64,000 nt of DNA from an uncultured Rickettsiales bacterium (lineage in GTDB: Bacteria > Pseudomonadota > Alphaproteobacteria > RF32 > CAG-239): assembly GCA_900551865.1 (NCBI GenBank), contig URXV01000001.1:1-64000 (forward strand). The letters run 5' to 3'. Both the position numbers and the translations under genes were made by a program. How positions within the stretch are numbered: the stretch's first letter is position 1; each line of letters starts with the position of its first letter. Below the pieces are notes generated by a model, which was not told the DNA's origin, did no database searches, and saw only the letters and a list, made by a program, of their open reading frames with translations. This document shows, one piece after another, positions 1-8,236 of this stretch.

Positions 1-480
1 CGCCGAATCGAAAGTATAGGTTTTGCCGGTGGTTTTAAGGGCGTTTTTCTGGTACCGGGCTTCCAATTCCTGACTAACAGACTTGGGCGCTACGGTTTGC
101 GGATAAGCCCCGTATTCGCATATTTGTACCGTCTTGCCGTTAGGCAGCGTCAGTGTTTTTACTTTGTTCGGACGAATTGCAGGTGTTACGGTGGCAGGTA
201 TTACCGGACGACCGGCAGCTCCTCGTTCGTTAGGGTTGCAATTGTCTTCGACGCCGGTCCAGCTGACGGTGCGGAGGATTTCATTTGAGACAGAAGATGC
301 CGACCAGGCTATTCCGGTAGTAAAGCCGGCATTGTCTTCGTCTTTAAAGCTGTATGTACCCAAGGCAATGGCAGTATCTGAAACTTCTACTTTTTTGCCG
401 TAGGTTTGCATGATTTCCAATGCGTTGTAGTTCCATTTATCGTTCCAGATTTCTTCTTCCGTTAAAAACGTTATTTCCAT
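1..480 (-). CDS. Paralog family protein, copy A (3'-truncated by window edge)
   Basis: The function is unknown. The frame runs from an ATG at 478-480 to the window edge, giving the first 160 residues. The N-terminus (MEITFLTEEEIW) matches the proteins at 8237-9562 (B) and 32289-33527 (C). Residues of about 40-105 vary strongly between copies apart from a WSAS motif and an AGRP..P motif. They are followed by a nearly invariant segment (NGKTVQICEYG.YPQTVAP). In complete copies a YWFEVQPIEWL segment follows, reminiscent of DUF6273-type domains; that link is inference. The copy lies downstream of ybgC on the same strand, where tolQ usually sits in alphaproteobacteria. It has its own promoter. Confidence 0.8.
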   Translation of the reverse strand, partial: MEITFLTEEEIWNDKWNYNALEIMQTYGKKVEVSDTAIALGTYSFKDEDNAGFTTGIAWSASSVSNEILRTVSWTGVEDNCNPNERGAAGRPVIPATVTPAIRPNKVKTLTLPNGKTVQICEYGAYPQTVAPKSVSQELEARYQKNALKTTGKTYTFDSA

Positions 481-517
481 TATGCCCTCTGCCTAACTTA
501 TTATTTATAATATAAAT

Positions 518-546
518 AATTTACCATATTTTGTACCCTTTGGCAA
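518..546 (-). promoter_or_regulatory. Promoter of paralog copy A
   Basis: On the minus strand there is a -35 box TTGCCA (541-546), a 17-bp spacer and a -10 box TAAATT (518-523), upstream of the ATG at 480. The same boxes with the same spacing precede copies B and C, which supports a real and conserved promoter. Confidence 0.65.
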
Positions 547-624
547 GCGGTTTTTGCCAAATACGAGGGACGCGAAACCTCTAGGGTGCGAAAGGCCGAA
601 GGAACGAGATAGGGAGAATGTTTT

Positions 625-1071
625 TCAGACCGGAGCTGACAGCAGGGCTGATATCTCGGCGGGAATTTTAGCTGGGCGCATAGCGGGAAGGCTTAAAAAT
701 ACCAACGTGATTTCTATTTCACAAATGACGCTTTCTCCGCGGTAGAGCTTTTGTTCCATTTTGAGCGAAACGCCTTTAAGTTCGGTTACCTTGCAGGTTA
801 TGTTCAGGGCGTCATCAAGTTTTGCCGGAGATTTATAACTGATATGGCAATCGCGGACAACAAACCCCATTCCCTGGCTTTTCAACATTTCCTGCTGGTT
901 TATGCCGAGATGGCGTAGGAATTCGGTGCGGGCGCGTTCGGCATATTTGAGGTAATTGGCATAATAGACGATACCGCCGGCGTCAGTATCTTCGTAGTAT
1001 ATGCGAATGGGAAAAGAAAAGGTTTTGTCTTCAAAAAGCATGCCTTTGACAGTTTCTGTTTCGTAGCTCAT
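625..1071 (-). CDS. ybgC: YbgC-type acyl-CoA thioesterase
   Basis: A hotdog-fold acyl-CoA thioesterase of 148 residues, usual for YbgC, a cytoplasmic protein encoded with the Tol-Pal envelope genes and linked to phospholipid metabolism. The family signature YEDTDAGGIVYYANYLKY lies near residues 26-43 and carries the catalytic Asp; FLRHLG and FVVRDCHISYKSPA follow. A GAGG ribosome-binding site about 8 bases before the ATG supports this start over an internal Met 10 residues in. It lies 19 bases after ruvB and probably shares its operon. The tol genes would be expected next, but paralog A intervenes. Confidence 0.9.
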   Translation of the reverse strand: MSYETETVKGMLFEDKTFSFPIRIYYEDTDAGGIVYYANYLKYAERARTEFLRHLGINQQEMLKSQGMGFVVRDCHISYKSPAKLDDALNITCKVTELKGVSLKMEQKLYRGESVICEIEITLVFLSLPAMRPAKIPAEISALLSAPV

Positions 1072-1090
1072 CGTGTTATCCTCAAATAGG

Positions 1091-2149
1091 TTAAATTCCT
1101 AAATCTTCCATAAAACTAAACTGATTGTTGTTATTTTTGAACTTGCTGACGCCTAGGTATTTACAGCCCTGTTCGGACAGAACACGGCCGCGGGGCGTGC
1201 GTTGCAAAAAGCCCAGTTTCAGCAGATAGGGTTCTATCACTTCTTCTATGGTGTCGCGTTCTTCGGAAAGAGCCGCTGCCAGCGTGTCGGCTCCTACCGG
1301 GCCGCCGCCGTAGTTTTTGGCGATACAGTTCAGGTAGCGGCGGTCAAACTCGTCAAGGCCGTAAGCGTCAACGTCCAAAAGGTGCAGAGCCTTGTCGGCA
1401 ATTTCCGAATCTATTTCCACATTGCCGGCGACAGCGCCGAAATCCCGAACGCGTTTTAACAGGCGACCGGCAATTCGCGGCGTTCCGCGGGAGCGTTTGG
1501 CTATTTCCATAGCTCCGTCATCAGAAATCGGCATATTCAGAAGATGAGCGCCGCGCAAGACGATTTTCTGCAGGTCTTCGTGGTTGTAGAAATCCATGCG
1601 CAGAGGAATGCCGAAACGTTCGCGCAACGGGGTTGATACAAGCCCGGAGCGCGTGGTGGCGCCGACGAGCGTAAACGGCTGAAGGTCAATTTTGACCGAA
1701 CGGGCGGAAGGGCCTTCACCGATAATGATGTCAAGCTGAAAGTCTTCCATGGCAGAATACAGGACTTCTTCAATCGCCGGGTTTAAACGGTGAATTTCAT
1801 CAATGAACAGAACGTCGCGCGCTTCAAGATTGGTTAAAATTGCTGCCAAATCGCCGGAGCGGGTTATCATCGGGGCGGAAGTCGCTTTAAAACCGACGCC
1901 GAGTTCTTTGGAAATAATGTTGGAAAGAGTGGTTTTGCCCAGTCCAGGAGGGCCATAAAGCAGGACGTGGTCAAGGACTTCGCCGCGGCTTTTGGCGGAC
2001 TGGATAAAAACTTTCAGGTTTTGGCAGACTTTGTCCTGTCCGACAAATTCATCCAGCGTTGAAGGGCGCAGATTGACGGCGGCGGGAGAATTGGCCTCGT
2101 CCGTAGAGAGCCTTTGCGCACTGACAATACGTTCTTTATCTTCGGACAT
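1091..2149 (-). CDS. ruvB: Holliday junction branch migration helicase RuvB
   Basis: ATP-driven motor of the RuvAB branch-migration complex that processes Holliday junctions during recombinational repair. The 352-residue length is normal. Walker A GPPGLGKTT lies at about 66-74, Walker B DEIHR at 117-121, followed by sensor GATTRSG and arginine-finger region STPLRERFG. The C-terminal winged-helix domain includes TPRGR. An AGGAG site precedes the ATG. The gene sits 10 bases after ruvA and before ybgC, the usual alphaproteobacterial order. Confidence 0.97.
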   Translation of the reverse strand: MSEDKERIVSAQRLSTDEANSPAAVNLRPSTLDEFVGQDKVCQNLKVFIQSAKSRGEVLDHVLLYGPPGLGKTTLSNIISKELGVGFKATSAPMITRSGDLAAILTNLEARDVLFIDEIHRLNPAIEEVLYSAMEDFQLDIIIGEGPSARSVKIDLQPFTLVGATTRSGLVSTPLRERFGIPLRMDFYNHEDLQKIVLRGAHLLNMPISDDGAMEIAKRSRGTPRIAGRLLKRVRDFGAVAGNVEIDSEIADKALHLLDVDAYGLDEFDRRYLNCIAKNYGGGPVGADTLAAALSEERDTIEEVIEPYLLKLGFLQRTPRGRVLSEQGCKYLGVSKFKNNNNQFSFMEDLGI

Positions 2150-2159
2150 TCAGCTTCTC

Positions 2160-2843
2160 CTATTGGTTAAATTCCTTTAACGCCAGCCGAATCAGCGTTC
2201 CGAGGTCAGCGTCGGGGTTTTTCAGGCAGATTTCGGCGGCGACCCGGTAGGCGTCAATTTTCTGGTAGCCGAGGTTGGTCAGGGCAGAGGTAACGTCTTC
2301 GGTTCTAACATAAGTGTTGTCTGCTTCCTCCGGCGGTTCGGGCGCTTTTTTCTTTTTGCCTTTGGTTTGCGGTGCAGCGTCAGCAGCGGTTTCCGGTTCG
2401 GAAACGGCGTTTAAATCCGCACCGGTCAGGTATTCGGCGGGAATGGTTACGATTTTGTCTTTCAGCTCGGTAACAAGGCGTGCAGCCAGTTTGGGACCGA
2501 CCCCGGCAGCACGCAGAAAAGAGTTTTTATCCTGCGCCGCAACGGCTTGCGACAACTGGGCGGGGGACAGGGCACTTAAAATGTTCAGGCAGACCTTGCC
2601 GCCAACGCCCTGAATTTTGGTCAGCGTGTTAAACCATTCCTTTTCCCACGGGGTCTGGAATCCGAACAGAGTGATACTGTCTTCCTTGATGACGGTTTCT
2701 ATCAGCAATGCCGTATATTCTCCCTGTTGCAATCTGGAGAGGGAGCGGGAAGACATATTGACGAGATAGCCGACGCCGTTCACGTCTATGATACAGCAGT
2801 CTTCGCCGATGTTGTCTATTATGCCTTTCAGTTTTGCTATCAT
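2160..2843 (-). CDS. ruvA: Holliday junction DNA helicase subunit RuvA
   Basis: Tetrameric Holliday-junction-binding subunit of RuvAB. The start MIAKLKG at 2843 is the conserved RuvA N-terminus and has a GGAAAG site just upstream; an open frame extends 17 codons further but lacks support. The 227-residue protein has the OB-fold region (residues 1-65), two helix-hairpin-helix segments (KIQGVGGK and AAGVGPKLAARL), a Lys/Glu/Ala-rich linker near 160-180 and a C-terminal domain III ending in IRLALKEFNQ. ruvC, usually immediately upstream, is at 9587-10075, separated by an opposite-strand block. Confidence 0.96.
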   Translation of the reverse strand: MIAKLKGIIDNIGEDCCIIDVNGVGYLVNMSSRSLSRLQQGEYTALLIETVIKEDSITLFGFQTPWEKEWFNTLTKIQGVGGKVCLNILSALSPAQLSQAVAAQDKNSFLRAAGVGPKLAARLVTELKDKIVTIPAEYLTGADLNAVSEPETAADAAPQTKGKKKKAPEPPEEADNTYVRTEDVTSALTNLGYQKIDAYRVAAEICLKNPDADLGTLIRLALKEFNQ

Positions 2844-2978
2844 ATTCTTTCCTTTGTTGCAGAACAGTCTAAATTCTTTTGCTACACGGTTCAAGAGTTT
2901 TTTTGTAAATCCCCCTTTTTTTCGCTGTTTGAGGGGTTATATCCAAAGGGATGTTTAATATAGCCGAAGGATAGAAAG

Positions 2979-4124
2979 ATGATGAACAGCAGAGCAATAC
3001 TTCTGGGGACGTTTTGTACGATGTTTGCCTTGAATGCCTATGCGGACGGTTCGGTTGGCGATTACCAGGATTTTAAGAACAGCCTGAATAAAAAATACGG
3101 CTTTGACTATAATCTGGACGTTTCGGTTTTAGGCCAACGCACCAGCCCGAACGGGAAAAACAATGCGGTGCAGGCGTACATATATCCTGAATTTGCCTGG
3201 ACGACGTTTGATAACGAATACGGAACCGGAACATTGAATTTTGCATATACGGTTATCAGGTACGGCAACCATAATGCCGCAGATTTGGCAAACAATTCGG
3301 GGTATGTAACGGGAATTAACGATTATACCGACGGCGAAAACCAGTTTGACGAGTTGTATTATACTTATCAGTTAGGCGGAAAATGGGACTGGCTGACGGT
3401 GGCTCTCGGCCAATTTCCGTTGTATAATTTTGACGGAACGGAATATGACGCCAATCAGCAGGTCAATTTCTTAAATGATGCTTTGGCGCAAAATGCTTCT
3501 TCATCTTATTCTACGGCGGGGCTGGGCGGCTATGTTCAGATTACGCCGAACAGCGAGTGGAACTTTACTTTCGGCGGGCAGGACGCTACAAACGTTGATG
3601 CGCCGAGCATAAGATTTAACCATTTGGACGACGGACATTACACCACATTCGGCTATATAGCCTATACGCCGACAATTAAAGGCTGGGGCGATATGGAGAT
3701 TTCCCTGCTGGCGTATAATCAGCCGGGCGTTCCCGAACAGCCGGAAACGACAAACGGTTGGTCGCTGAATTTATCGCAGGATTTGGGCGAGAAACTCAGC
3801 GTTTTTGCCCGTGTTAATGAAGTAAGCGGAAGTACGGAGGAAATTCGTCAGTCGTGGGTTATCGGCGGTGTGTACAATAATCCTCTGGACAGGAATCCTT
3901 TGGATCAAATAGGATTAGCTTATGCTTATAATAAATTGGACGAGGCTGCGGTCGGCGAACCTCTGGTACATAAGGCAGAACAGATTGTGGAGGCCTATTG
4001 GGCATGGGGGATAGGCAATATGCTCACGATAACGCCGGATGTTCAGCTGTATATCAATCCGGCGCTTAACCAGAAGTCTGACTACGGTGTGGTTACCAGC
4101 TTGCGTGCAACGGTGTTTTTCTGA
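2979..4124 (+). CDS. OprB-like carbohydrate-selective outer membrane porin
   Basis: A predicted outer membrane beta-barrel porin of 381 residues. It has a signal peptide (cleavage likely after NAYA, about residue 22), alternating aromatic/polar strands throughout and a C-terminal phenylalanine (LRATVFF) as required for BAM-dependent assembly. The C-terminal pattern QIGLAYAYNKL...EAYWAWGIGNMLTITPD is typical of the OprB family, which admits sugars. An AAGGA site lies before two adjacent ATG codons (2979 and 2982). It is transcribed divergently from ruvA and is followed by a hairpin. Substrate cannot be inferred from sequence. Confidence 0.85.
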   Translation: MMNSRAILLGTFCTMFALNAYADGSVGDYQDFKNSLNKKYGFDYNLDVSVLGQRTSPNGKNNAVQAYIYPEFAWTTFDNEYGTGTLNFAYTVIRYGNHNAADLANNSGYVTGINDYTDGENQFDELYYTYQLGGKWDWLTVALGQFPLYNFDGTEYDANQQVNFLNDALAQNASSSYSTAGLGGYVQITPNSEWNFTFGGQDATNVDAPSIRFNHLDDGHYTTFGYIAYTPTIKGWGDMEISLLAYNQPGVPEQPETTNGWSLNLSQDLGEKLSVFARVNEVSGSTEEIRQSWVIGGVYNNPLDRNPLDQIGLAYAYNKLDEAAVGEPLVHKAEQIVEAYWAWGIGNMLTITPDVQLYINPALNQKSDYGVVTSLRATVFF

Positions 4125-4155
4125 CAAAGCGTCCTCGTGAAAAACAGTTACGACA

Positions 4156-4188
4156 AAACCCATCGCAGCCTAGTGTTGCGGTGGGTTT
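4156..4188 (+). terminator. Hairpin terminator after the OprB-like gene
   Basis: Arms AAACCCATCGCA (4156-4167) and TGCGGTGGGTTT (4177-4188) pair over 12 positions with one G-U wobble and a 9-base loop. The downstream T run is short, so termination may be weak. Confidence 0.55.
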
Positions 4189-4231
4189 AAATACATCGTT
4201 TAAATACATTGTCTGATATTTAAATACAATG
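4186..4231 (+). repeat. Three copies of a TTTAAATACAT element
   Basis: TTTAAATACATCG (4186-4198), TTTAAATACATTG (4199-4211) and TTTAAATACAATG (4219-4231) lie in direct orientation in the intergenic space between the porin and the zinc-protease gene. Function is unknown; a regulator-binding array is one possibility. Confidence 0.6.
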
Positions 4232-4386
4232 TTTGTGATGATTTGTGCGGGGGTAAACATTCGCCCGGGCTTTTTTTCTTTGTGTATTAGTATTATTTTG
4301 TTGATGTTTCTTCGGGAAAAAGAGGCTATGAAAACAGAACATAAATTGACTTGGAAACAAAGCAAAGTGGCGGAGTAAAATTAAAA

Positions 4387-4917
4387 ATGCGAAAATTGTG
4401 TCTGTTGATTGTATTGTTTACGGTTTCTGCATGCCAGTCTAAGCAGGTGATTGTTCCTGCGGTGGTACATAATGTCAGTACAACGGAGGAGGTTGTCGTG
4501 GAAAAGGCTCATTTGCCGATTATCGGAGAAGTGGAACCGATTTATTTTTTGCCGATGAAATCTCCTTTTGCTGCCAGAATAGATACCGGCGCGACGACAT
4601 CTTCGCTGGATTGTCAAGATGTCGAATATTTTGAACGGGACGGCGAGAAATGGGTTGCGTTTAAACTTAAAAACCGTAAGACCGGCGAGGAACATGTTTT
4701 TGAAAAGAAAGTCGAACGTTCGTTTAAGGTTAAGCGTGCCGGTAAAGACGAAAGCCGCAAAGCCATTAAAATGGATGTTAAAATGGGCGGAGAGGTGTTC
4801 AGCGCCGTATTTTCCATAGCCGACCGTTCTAATTTTGACTATCAGGGACTGGTGGGACGGAATATCCTGACCGGAAGGTTTTTGGTAGACACGTCGACAT
4901 CATATACATTAAATTAA
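4387..4917 (+). CDS. Lipoprotein, RimK-associated retropepsin-like zinc protease family
   Basis: A member of the RimB/Zn_protease family (retropepsin-like fold; often named ATP-dependent zinc protease). The start at MRKLCLL gives a lipoprotein signal with lipobox VSAC (Cys near residue 16); 12 upstream in-frame codons are not needed, and a GGAG site lies 11 bases before the ATG. The DTGATTSSLD motif (residues of about 60-70) carries the aspartate typical of the family, and GLVGRNILTG is the second hallmark. It is the first gene of a cluster with a 7TM inactive-transglutaminase protein and an ATP-grasp ligase-like protein, a recurrent trio. A role in removing or sensing a peptide modification in the periplasm is inferred. 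Confidence 0.85.
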   Translation: MRKLCLLIVLFTVSACQSKQVIVPAVVHNVSTTEEVVVEKAHLPIIGEVEPIYFLPMKSPFAARIDTGATTSSLDCQDVEYFERDGEKWVAFKLKNRKTGEEHVFEKKVERSFKVKRAGKDESRKAIKMDVKMGGEVFSAVFSIADRSNFDYQGLVGRNILTGRFLVDTSTSYTLN

Positions 4918-4948
4918 CAGGGTACACTAAACTGACAAGGTTGCGATT

Positions 4949-6502
4949 ATGAGACTAAAATTGGCTGATTTTTTTACGGTGAGAAAAGTTCTGACTTTTC
5001 TCTTGATGTTATCTGTCGGATATGCGGCGTATGGTATTTATTACAAGGTTAAGTATTGGGGATTTACCTTGTCGCCGCGGGCAATTACAGACGTTTGGAC
5101 AGTGGAGGCCAAGGTTTCTTTTGAGGCTCTGGGCGGTGATACGAGTGTGTCTTTGGCCGTACCGAACGACAAGGACGGCTTTAAAATTCTGAATGAAGAA
5201 ATTACAGCGAAGGGATATGAAGTCAGCAGAAACAAAAAAGACGGCCGTATTGTTATGACGGGAAAAGACAAGAGCGGGCGTCAGAACTTATATTATCGGC
5301 TGAGTATATATGACGATGTCCAGAACCGGGCGGCAAATTTTATGCCGGCGGTTAAAATAGAACGGCCCGTCTTATCGGAAGAAGAACGGATACAGATGCG
5401 GAAAATCTGGGAATTGTCCGAATTGCAAAGAGGAGATAAGGTTCAGAAAGCCATTTTGACGGTTAATCAGGAACTGTCCAGTCCGACTATGAGCCCGGTG
5501 CTGCCGTTAAATCATACATCCAAGGAATTTGCGGAGAAAGTTATGCAAATTCTTGCCTATAAAAGGATTCCGGCGCGGATTGCCTGGACTATCAAGCTTG
5601 AGGAAGGGAAAAAAACAGAACGTCCGGATATTATGCTGGAGGCATATCTGGACGGGAGATGGACGCTGTATGATTTGAATACGGCAAAAATCGGGTTGCC
5701 GAAAAACTGGGTTATTTTTCAGCGCGGTGGCGTCTCGCTGCTGGACGTTCGCGGCGGGGAAGATTCAAAAGTTATGTTTTCGGTTTTGAAATCAGTGGCG
5801 ACGCCGATGAAAATGGCGGAACACAGGGCCAAGGCCAACGAAAAGCTGATGAGTTACAAGTATTCCATCTATACGCTGCCGATTTTGGAGCAGAATACGT
5901 TGAAGTGGCTGATGATTTTCCCGCTGGCGATTTTGGTGGTCGTTATTATGCGCAATGTCATCGGCGTGACGACAATGGGAACGTTTACGCCGATGCTGTT
6001 GGCGATGGCGCTGGTCAAAACCGGGTTTTGGCCGGGGCTGATATGTTTTTCGGTGATGATTCTACTGGGGTTGGTTATGCGTGCGCTGGTGGCGAAACTT
6101 AACCTGTTGCTGGTGCCGAGGATATCCTTTGTCGTTATCTTTGTCATTTTGCTGATACAGGTTCTGACGGTCGTCGGGTACAGGCTGGACTATACGATAG
6201 TCAGTTCGGCAATTTTCTTCCCGATTATCATTACCGCGTGGATTATTGAACGCGCGTCCATAACGTGGGAAGAAGAGGGTGCCGTCAATACGATTAAAGA
6301 AATTTTGTTTACGTTTTTAACGGCGGTAGTTACCTATTTTGTCATCAGCAACGAGTATGTCCGCCATGTTATGTTTGCATTTAACGAACTTAATCTGGTG
6401 ATTATGTTTGTGGTTATGCTGCTCGGCACTTATACGGGCTACCGGCTGACGGAGCTGACTCGTTTTGCACCACTGATTAACAAGGACGGGCAGAATGTTT
6501 GA
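4949..6502 (+). CDS. Inactive transglutaminase fused to a 7-helix membrane domain
   Basis: 517 residues. One N-terminal transmembrane helix (about 10-30) anchors a long non-cytoplasmic region (about 35-310) of transglutaminase-like character, ending with LYDLNTAKIGLPKNW. A block of about seven hydrophobic helices follows (about 322-505). This architecture is the 7TM_transglut type seen only beside RimK-like ATP-grasp ligases and RimB-like proteases. The canonical transglutaminase Cys-His-Asp triad is not obvious, matching the inactive label used for the family. It overlaps the next gene by 8 bases, so translational coupling is likely. Confidence 0.85.
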   Translation: MRLKLADFFTVRKVLTFLLMLSVGYAAYGIYYKVKYWGFTLSPRAITDVWTVEAKVSFEALGGDTSVSLAVPNDKDGFKILNEEITAKGYEVSRNKKDGRIVMTGKDKSGRQNLYYRLSIYDDVQNRAANFMPAVKIERPVLSEEERIQMRKIWELSELQRGDKVQKAILTVNQELSSPTMSPVLPLNHTSKEFAEKVMQILAYKRIPARIAWTIKLEEGKKTERPDIMLEAYLDGRWTLYDLNTAKIGLPKNWVIFQRGGVSLLDVRGGEDSKVMFSVLKSVATPMKMAEHRAKANEKLMSYKYSIYTLPILEQNTLKWLMIFPLAILVVVIMRNVIGVTTMGTFTPMLLAMALVKTGFWPGLICFSVMILLGLVMRALVAKLNLLLVPRISFVVIFVILLIQVLTVVGYRLDYTIVSSAIFFPIIITAWIIERASITWEEEGAVNTIKEILFTFLTAVVTYFVISNEYVRHVMFAFNELNLVIMFVVMLLGTYTGYRLTELTRFAPLINKDGQNV

Positions 6503-7442
6503 GTGGCTTTTTAACGGCAAGAAACTGCGTGAAAACGGCGTGTTGGGCATGAACGACCGTAACTATTCGGTTATTGCCAAATACAACAGACGCTCGCTAT
6601 ATACGCTTGTCGATGACAAGGTCAAGACCAAGAGGCTGGCGAACAGCATTAACATCAATACGCCGAAGATGATTGGAATTATTGAACACCAGTATCAGGT
6701 CAGGAATCTGCTGGAGATTGTCAAGGGTTATGATACGTTTGTCATAAAACCGGCGCACGGCAGCGGCGGCAAAGGCGTTTTGGTGATAAAGAAATATGAC
6801 GCCGGGCATTTTTACAGCGCTTCGGGCGATGTTTTAAGCTTTAAGGACGTCTATCAGCATATATCAAACACGTTGAGCGGTCTGTTCAGTCTGGGCGGCA
6901 AATATGACGTGGCTCTGATTGAAGAAGCGGTCAATTTCAGCGACGTATTTAAAGATTTCAGCTATCACGGCGTGCCGGACGTGCGGGTTATCGTTTACAA
7001 GGGATTTCCGGCAATGGTGATGATGCGTCTGGCGACGAAAGAATCCGGCGGACGGGCGAACCTGCACCAAGGCGCTGTCGGCGTCGGGCTGGATGTCCGG
7101 ACGGGGCTGCCGTTGAATGCGGTTATGCATAACAGGCCGGTATTGCAGCACCCGGATACGAAAGCCAATTTGATGGATTTGCGGGTTCCGTTTTGGAAGG
7201 AACATCTAATTATCGGGTCGTTGGCGTATGATATGACCGGTTTGGGATATCTGGGGGCGGACATCGTGTTGGACGAGAATCGGGGGCCGATGATGTTGGA
7301 AGTCAATGCCCGTCCGGGGTTGGCGATTCAGATTGCCAACGGCAGAGGATTGAAAAACAGACTGAAGGAAATTGACGAAACCTATCCGACCGGGCTTTCG
7401 GCGGAAGAAAGGGTGGATTTTGTCTTGAATAGCGGAAAATAA
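6495..7442 (+). CDS. Alpha-L-glutamate ligase-like ATP-grasp protein
   Basis: A RimK-related ATP-grasp enzyme of 315 residues, expected to join an amino acid to a peptide or other carboxylate at the cost of ATP; the real substrate is unknown. It shows an ATP-binding region FVIKPAHGSGGKGV (residues of about 79-92), then PDVRVIVYKG, and the metal-binding C-terminal segment MLEVNARPGLAIQIAN. It starts inside the 7TM gene. With the retropepsin-like lipoprotein and the membrane protein it forms a complete three-gene unit; one gene likely adds a residue and another removes it, by analogy to RimK-type systems. Confidence 0.85.
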   Translation: MFEWLFNGKKLRENGVLGMNDRNYSVIAKYNRRSLYTLVDDKVKTKRLANSININTPKMIGIIEHQYQVRNLLEIVKGYDTFVIKPAHGSGGKGVLVIKKYDAGHFYSASGDVLSFKDVYQHISNTLSGLFSLGGKYDVALIEEAVNFSDVFKDFSYHGVPDVRVIVYKGFPAMVMMRLATKESGGRANLHQGAVGVGLDVRTGLPLNAVMHNRPVLQHPDTKANLMDLRVPFWKEHLIIGSLAYDMTGLGYLGADIVLDENRGPMMLEVNARPGLAIQIANGRGLKNRLKEIDETYPTGLSAEERVDFVLNSGK

Positions 7443-7514
7443 AAACCTAAATATAGGACAGACGATAAGAGCGGCGGGAAAACGGCTGCAAAAAGATATA
7501 TTGGGAGTTTACAG

Positions 7515-8120
7515 ATGTCTAATGTTTTAGGAAAAAGCGAAACGAAAAGCCTGAATAAAAGCGATACGAAAAATCTGGCGGCGGAGGAAAAGAAAAAACT
7601 CGGTGTCAGCGAAACGAGAGGAAAGAAAATGAAGTATTCTTATGATGTAACCGATCCGGAAAATGCACTGGTTATGAAACTGAAAGACGGGGAAGTGGTT
7701 ATTGAGATGTATCCCGACGCGGCGCCAAACCATGTGGCGAGGATAAAGGAACTGGTGCGCGAAGGGTTTTATAACGGCTTGAAATTTCACCGCGTTATTG
7801 ACGGATTTATGGCGCAGACGGGATGTCCGCTCGGCAACGGTACCGGTGGCAGCGGCAAGAAACTGAAAGCCGAATTTAATACAATTCCGCATACGAGAGG
7901 CATTGTTTCCATGGCACGGGCGATGAGTCCGGATTCGGCGGACAGCCAGTTTTTTATCTGTTATGACGATTGTCCGCATTTGAACGGGCAATATACGGTT
8001 TGGGGAAAAGTCGTTTCCGGTATGGAATATGTTGACAAGATTAAGAAAGGCGGCGGCTATAACGGTATGGTCAGCCAACCCGACGAGATTATCAGCATTC
8101 AGGTTATTTCCGATTTGTAG
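7515..8120 (+). CDS. Cyclophilin-type peptidyl-prolyl cis-trans isomerase
   Basis: A cytoplasmic-type cyclophilin speeding proline isomerisation. The core from about residue 48 shows the family landmarks FHRVIDGFMAQTGCP, SMARAMSPDSADSQFFIC and LNGQYTVWGKVVSGM. The first 38 residues are a charged Lys/Ser/Thr/Glu-rich extension with an internal echo (KSETKSLNKSDTKNL) and no signal peptide. GGGAG sits 8 bases before this ATG, but a second good site (GAGAGGAAAG) precedes an in-frame ATG at 7629, exactly where most alphaproteobacterial homologs begin. Both starts may be used. A strong terminator follows. Confidence 0.9.
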   Translation: MSNVLGKSETKSLNKSDTKNLAAEEKKKLGVSETRGKKMKYSYDVTDPENALVMKLKDGEVVIEMYPDAAPNHVARIKELVREGFYNGLKFHRVIDGFMAQTGCPLGNGTGGSGKKLKAEFNTIPHTRGIVSMARAMSPDSADSQFFICYDDCPHLNGQYTVWGKVVSGMEYVDKIKKGGGYNGMVSQPDEIISIQVISDL

Positions 8121-8133
8121 ATGACCGATTTGC

Positions 8134-8158
8134 AAAACGCCCCGGAAGGGGCGTTTTT
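8134..8158 (+). terminator. Rho-independent terminator after the cyclophilin gene
   Basis: Stem CGCCCC/GGGGCG (8138-8143 and 8148-8153) with a GGAA loop, extended by flanking A4/T5 pairs and a T run. It separates the cyclophilin gene from paralog B. Confidence 0.9.
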
Positions 8159-8173
8159 GCTGGCTAAAATCGC

Positions 8174-8202
8174 TTGCCAAAGAAGGGAAAATGTAGTAAA
8201 AT
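8174..8202 (+). promoter_or_regulatory. Promoter of paralog copy B
   Basis: -35 TTGCCA (8174-8179), 17-bp spacer, -10 TAAAAT (8197-8202), upstream of the ATG at 8237. The block around the -35 (GCTTGCCAAAG) is shared with copies A and C. Confidence 0.65.
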
Positions 8203-8236
8203 GGCTATATGTAAGATATGTTAAGCGGAGGCTGTA

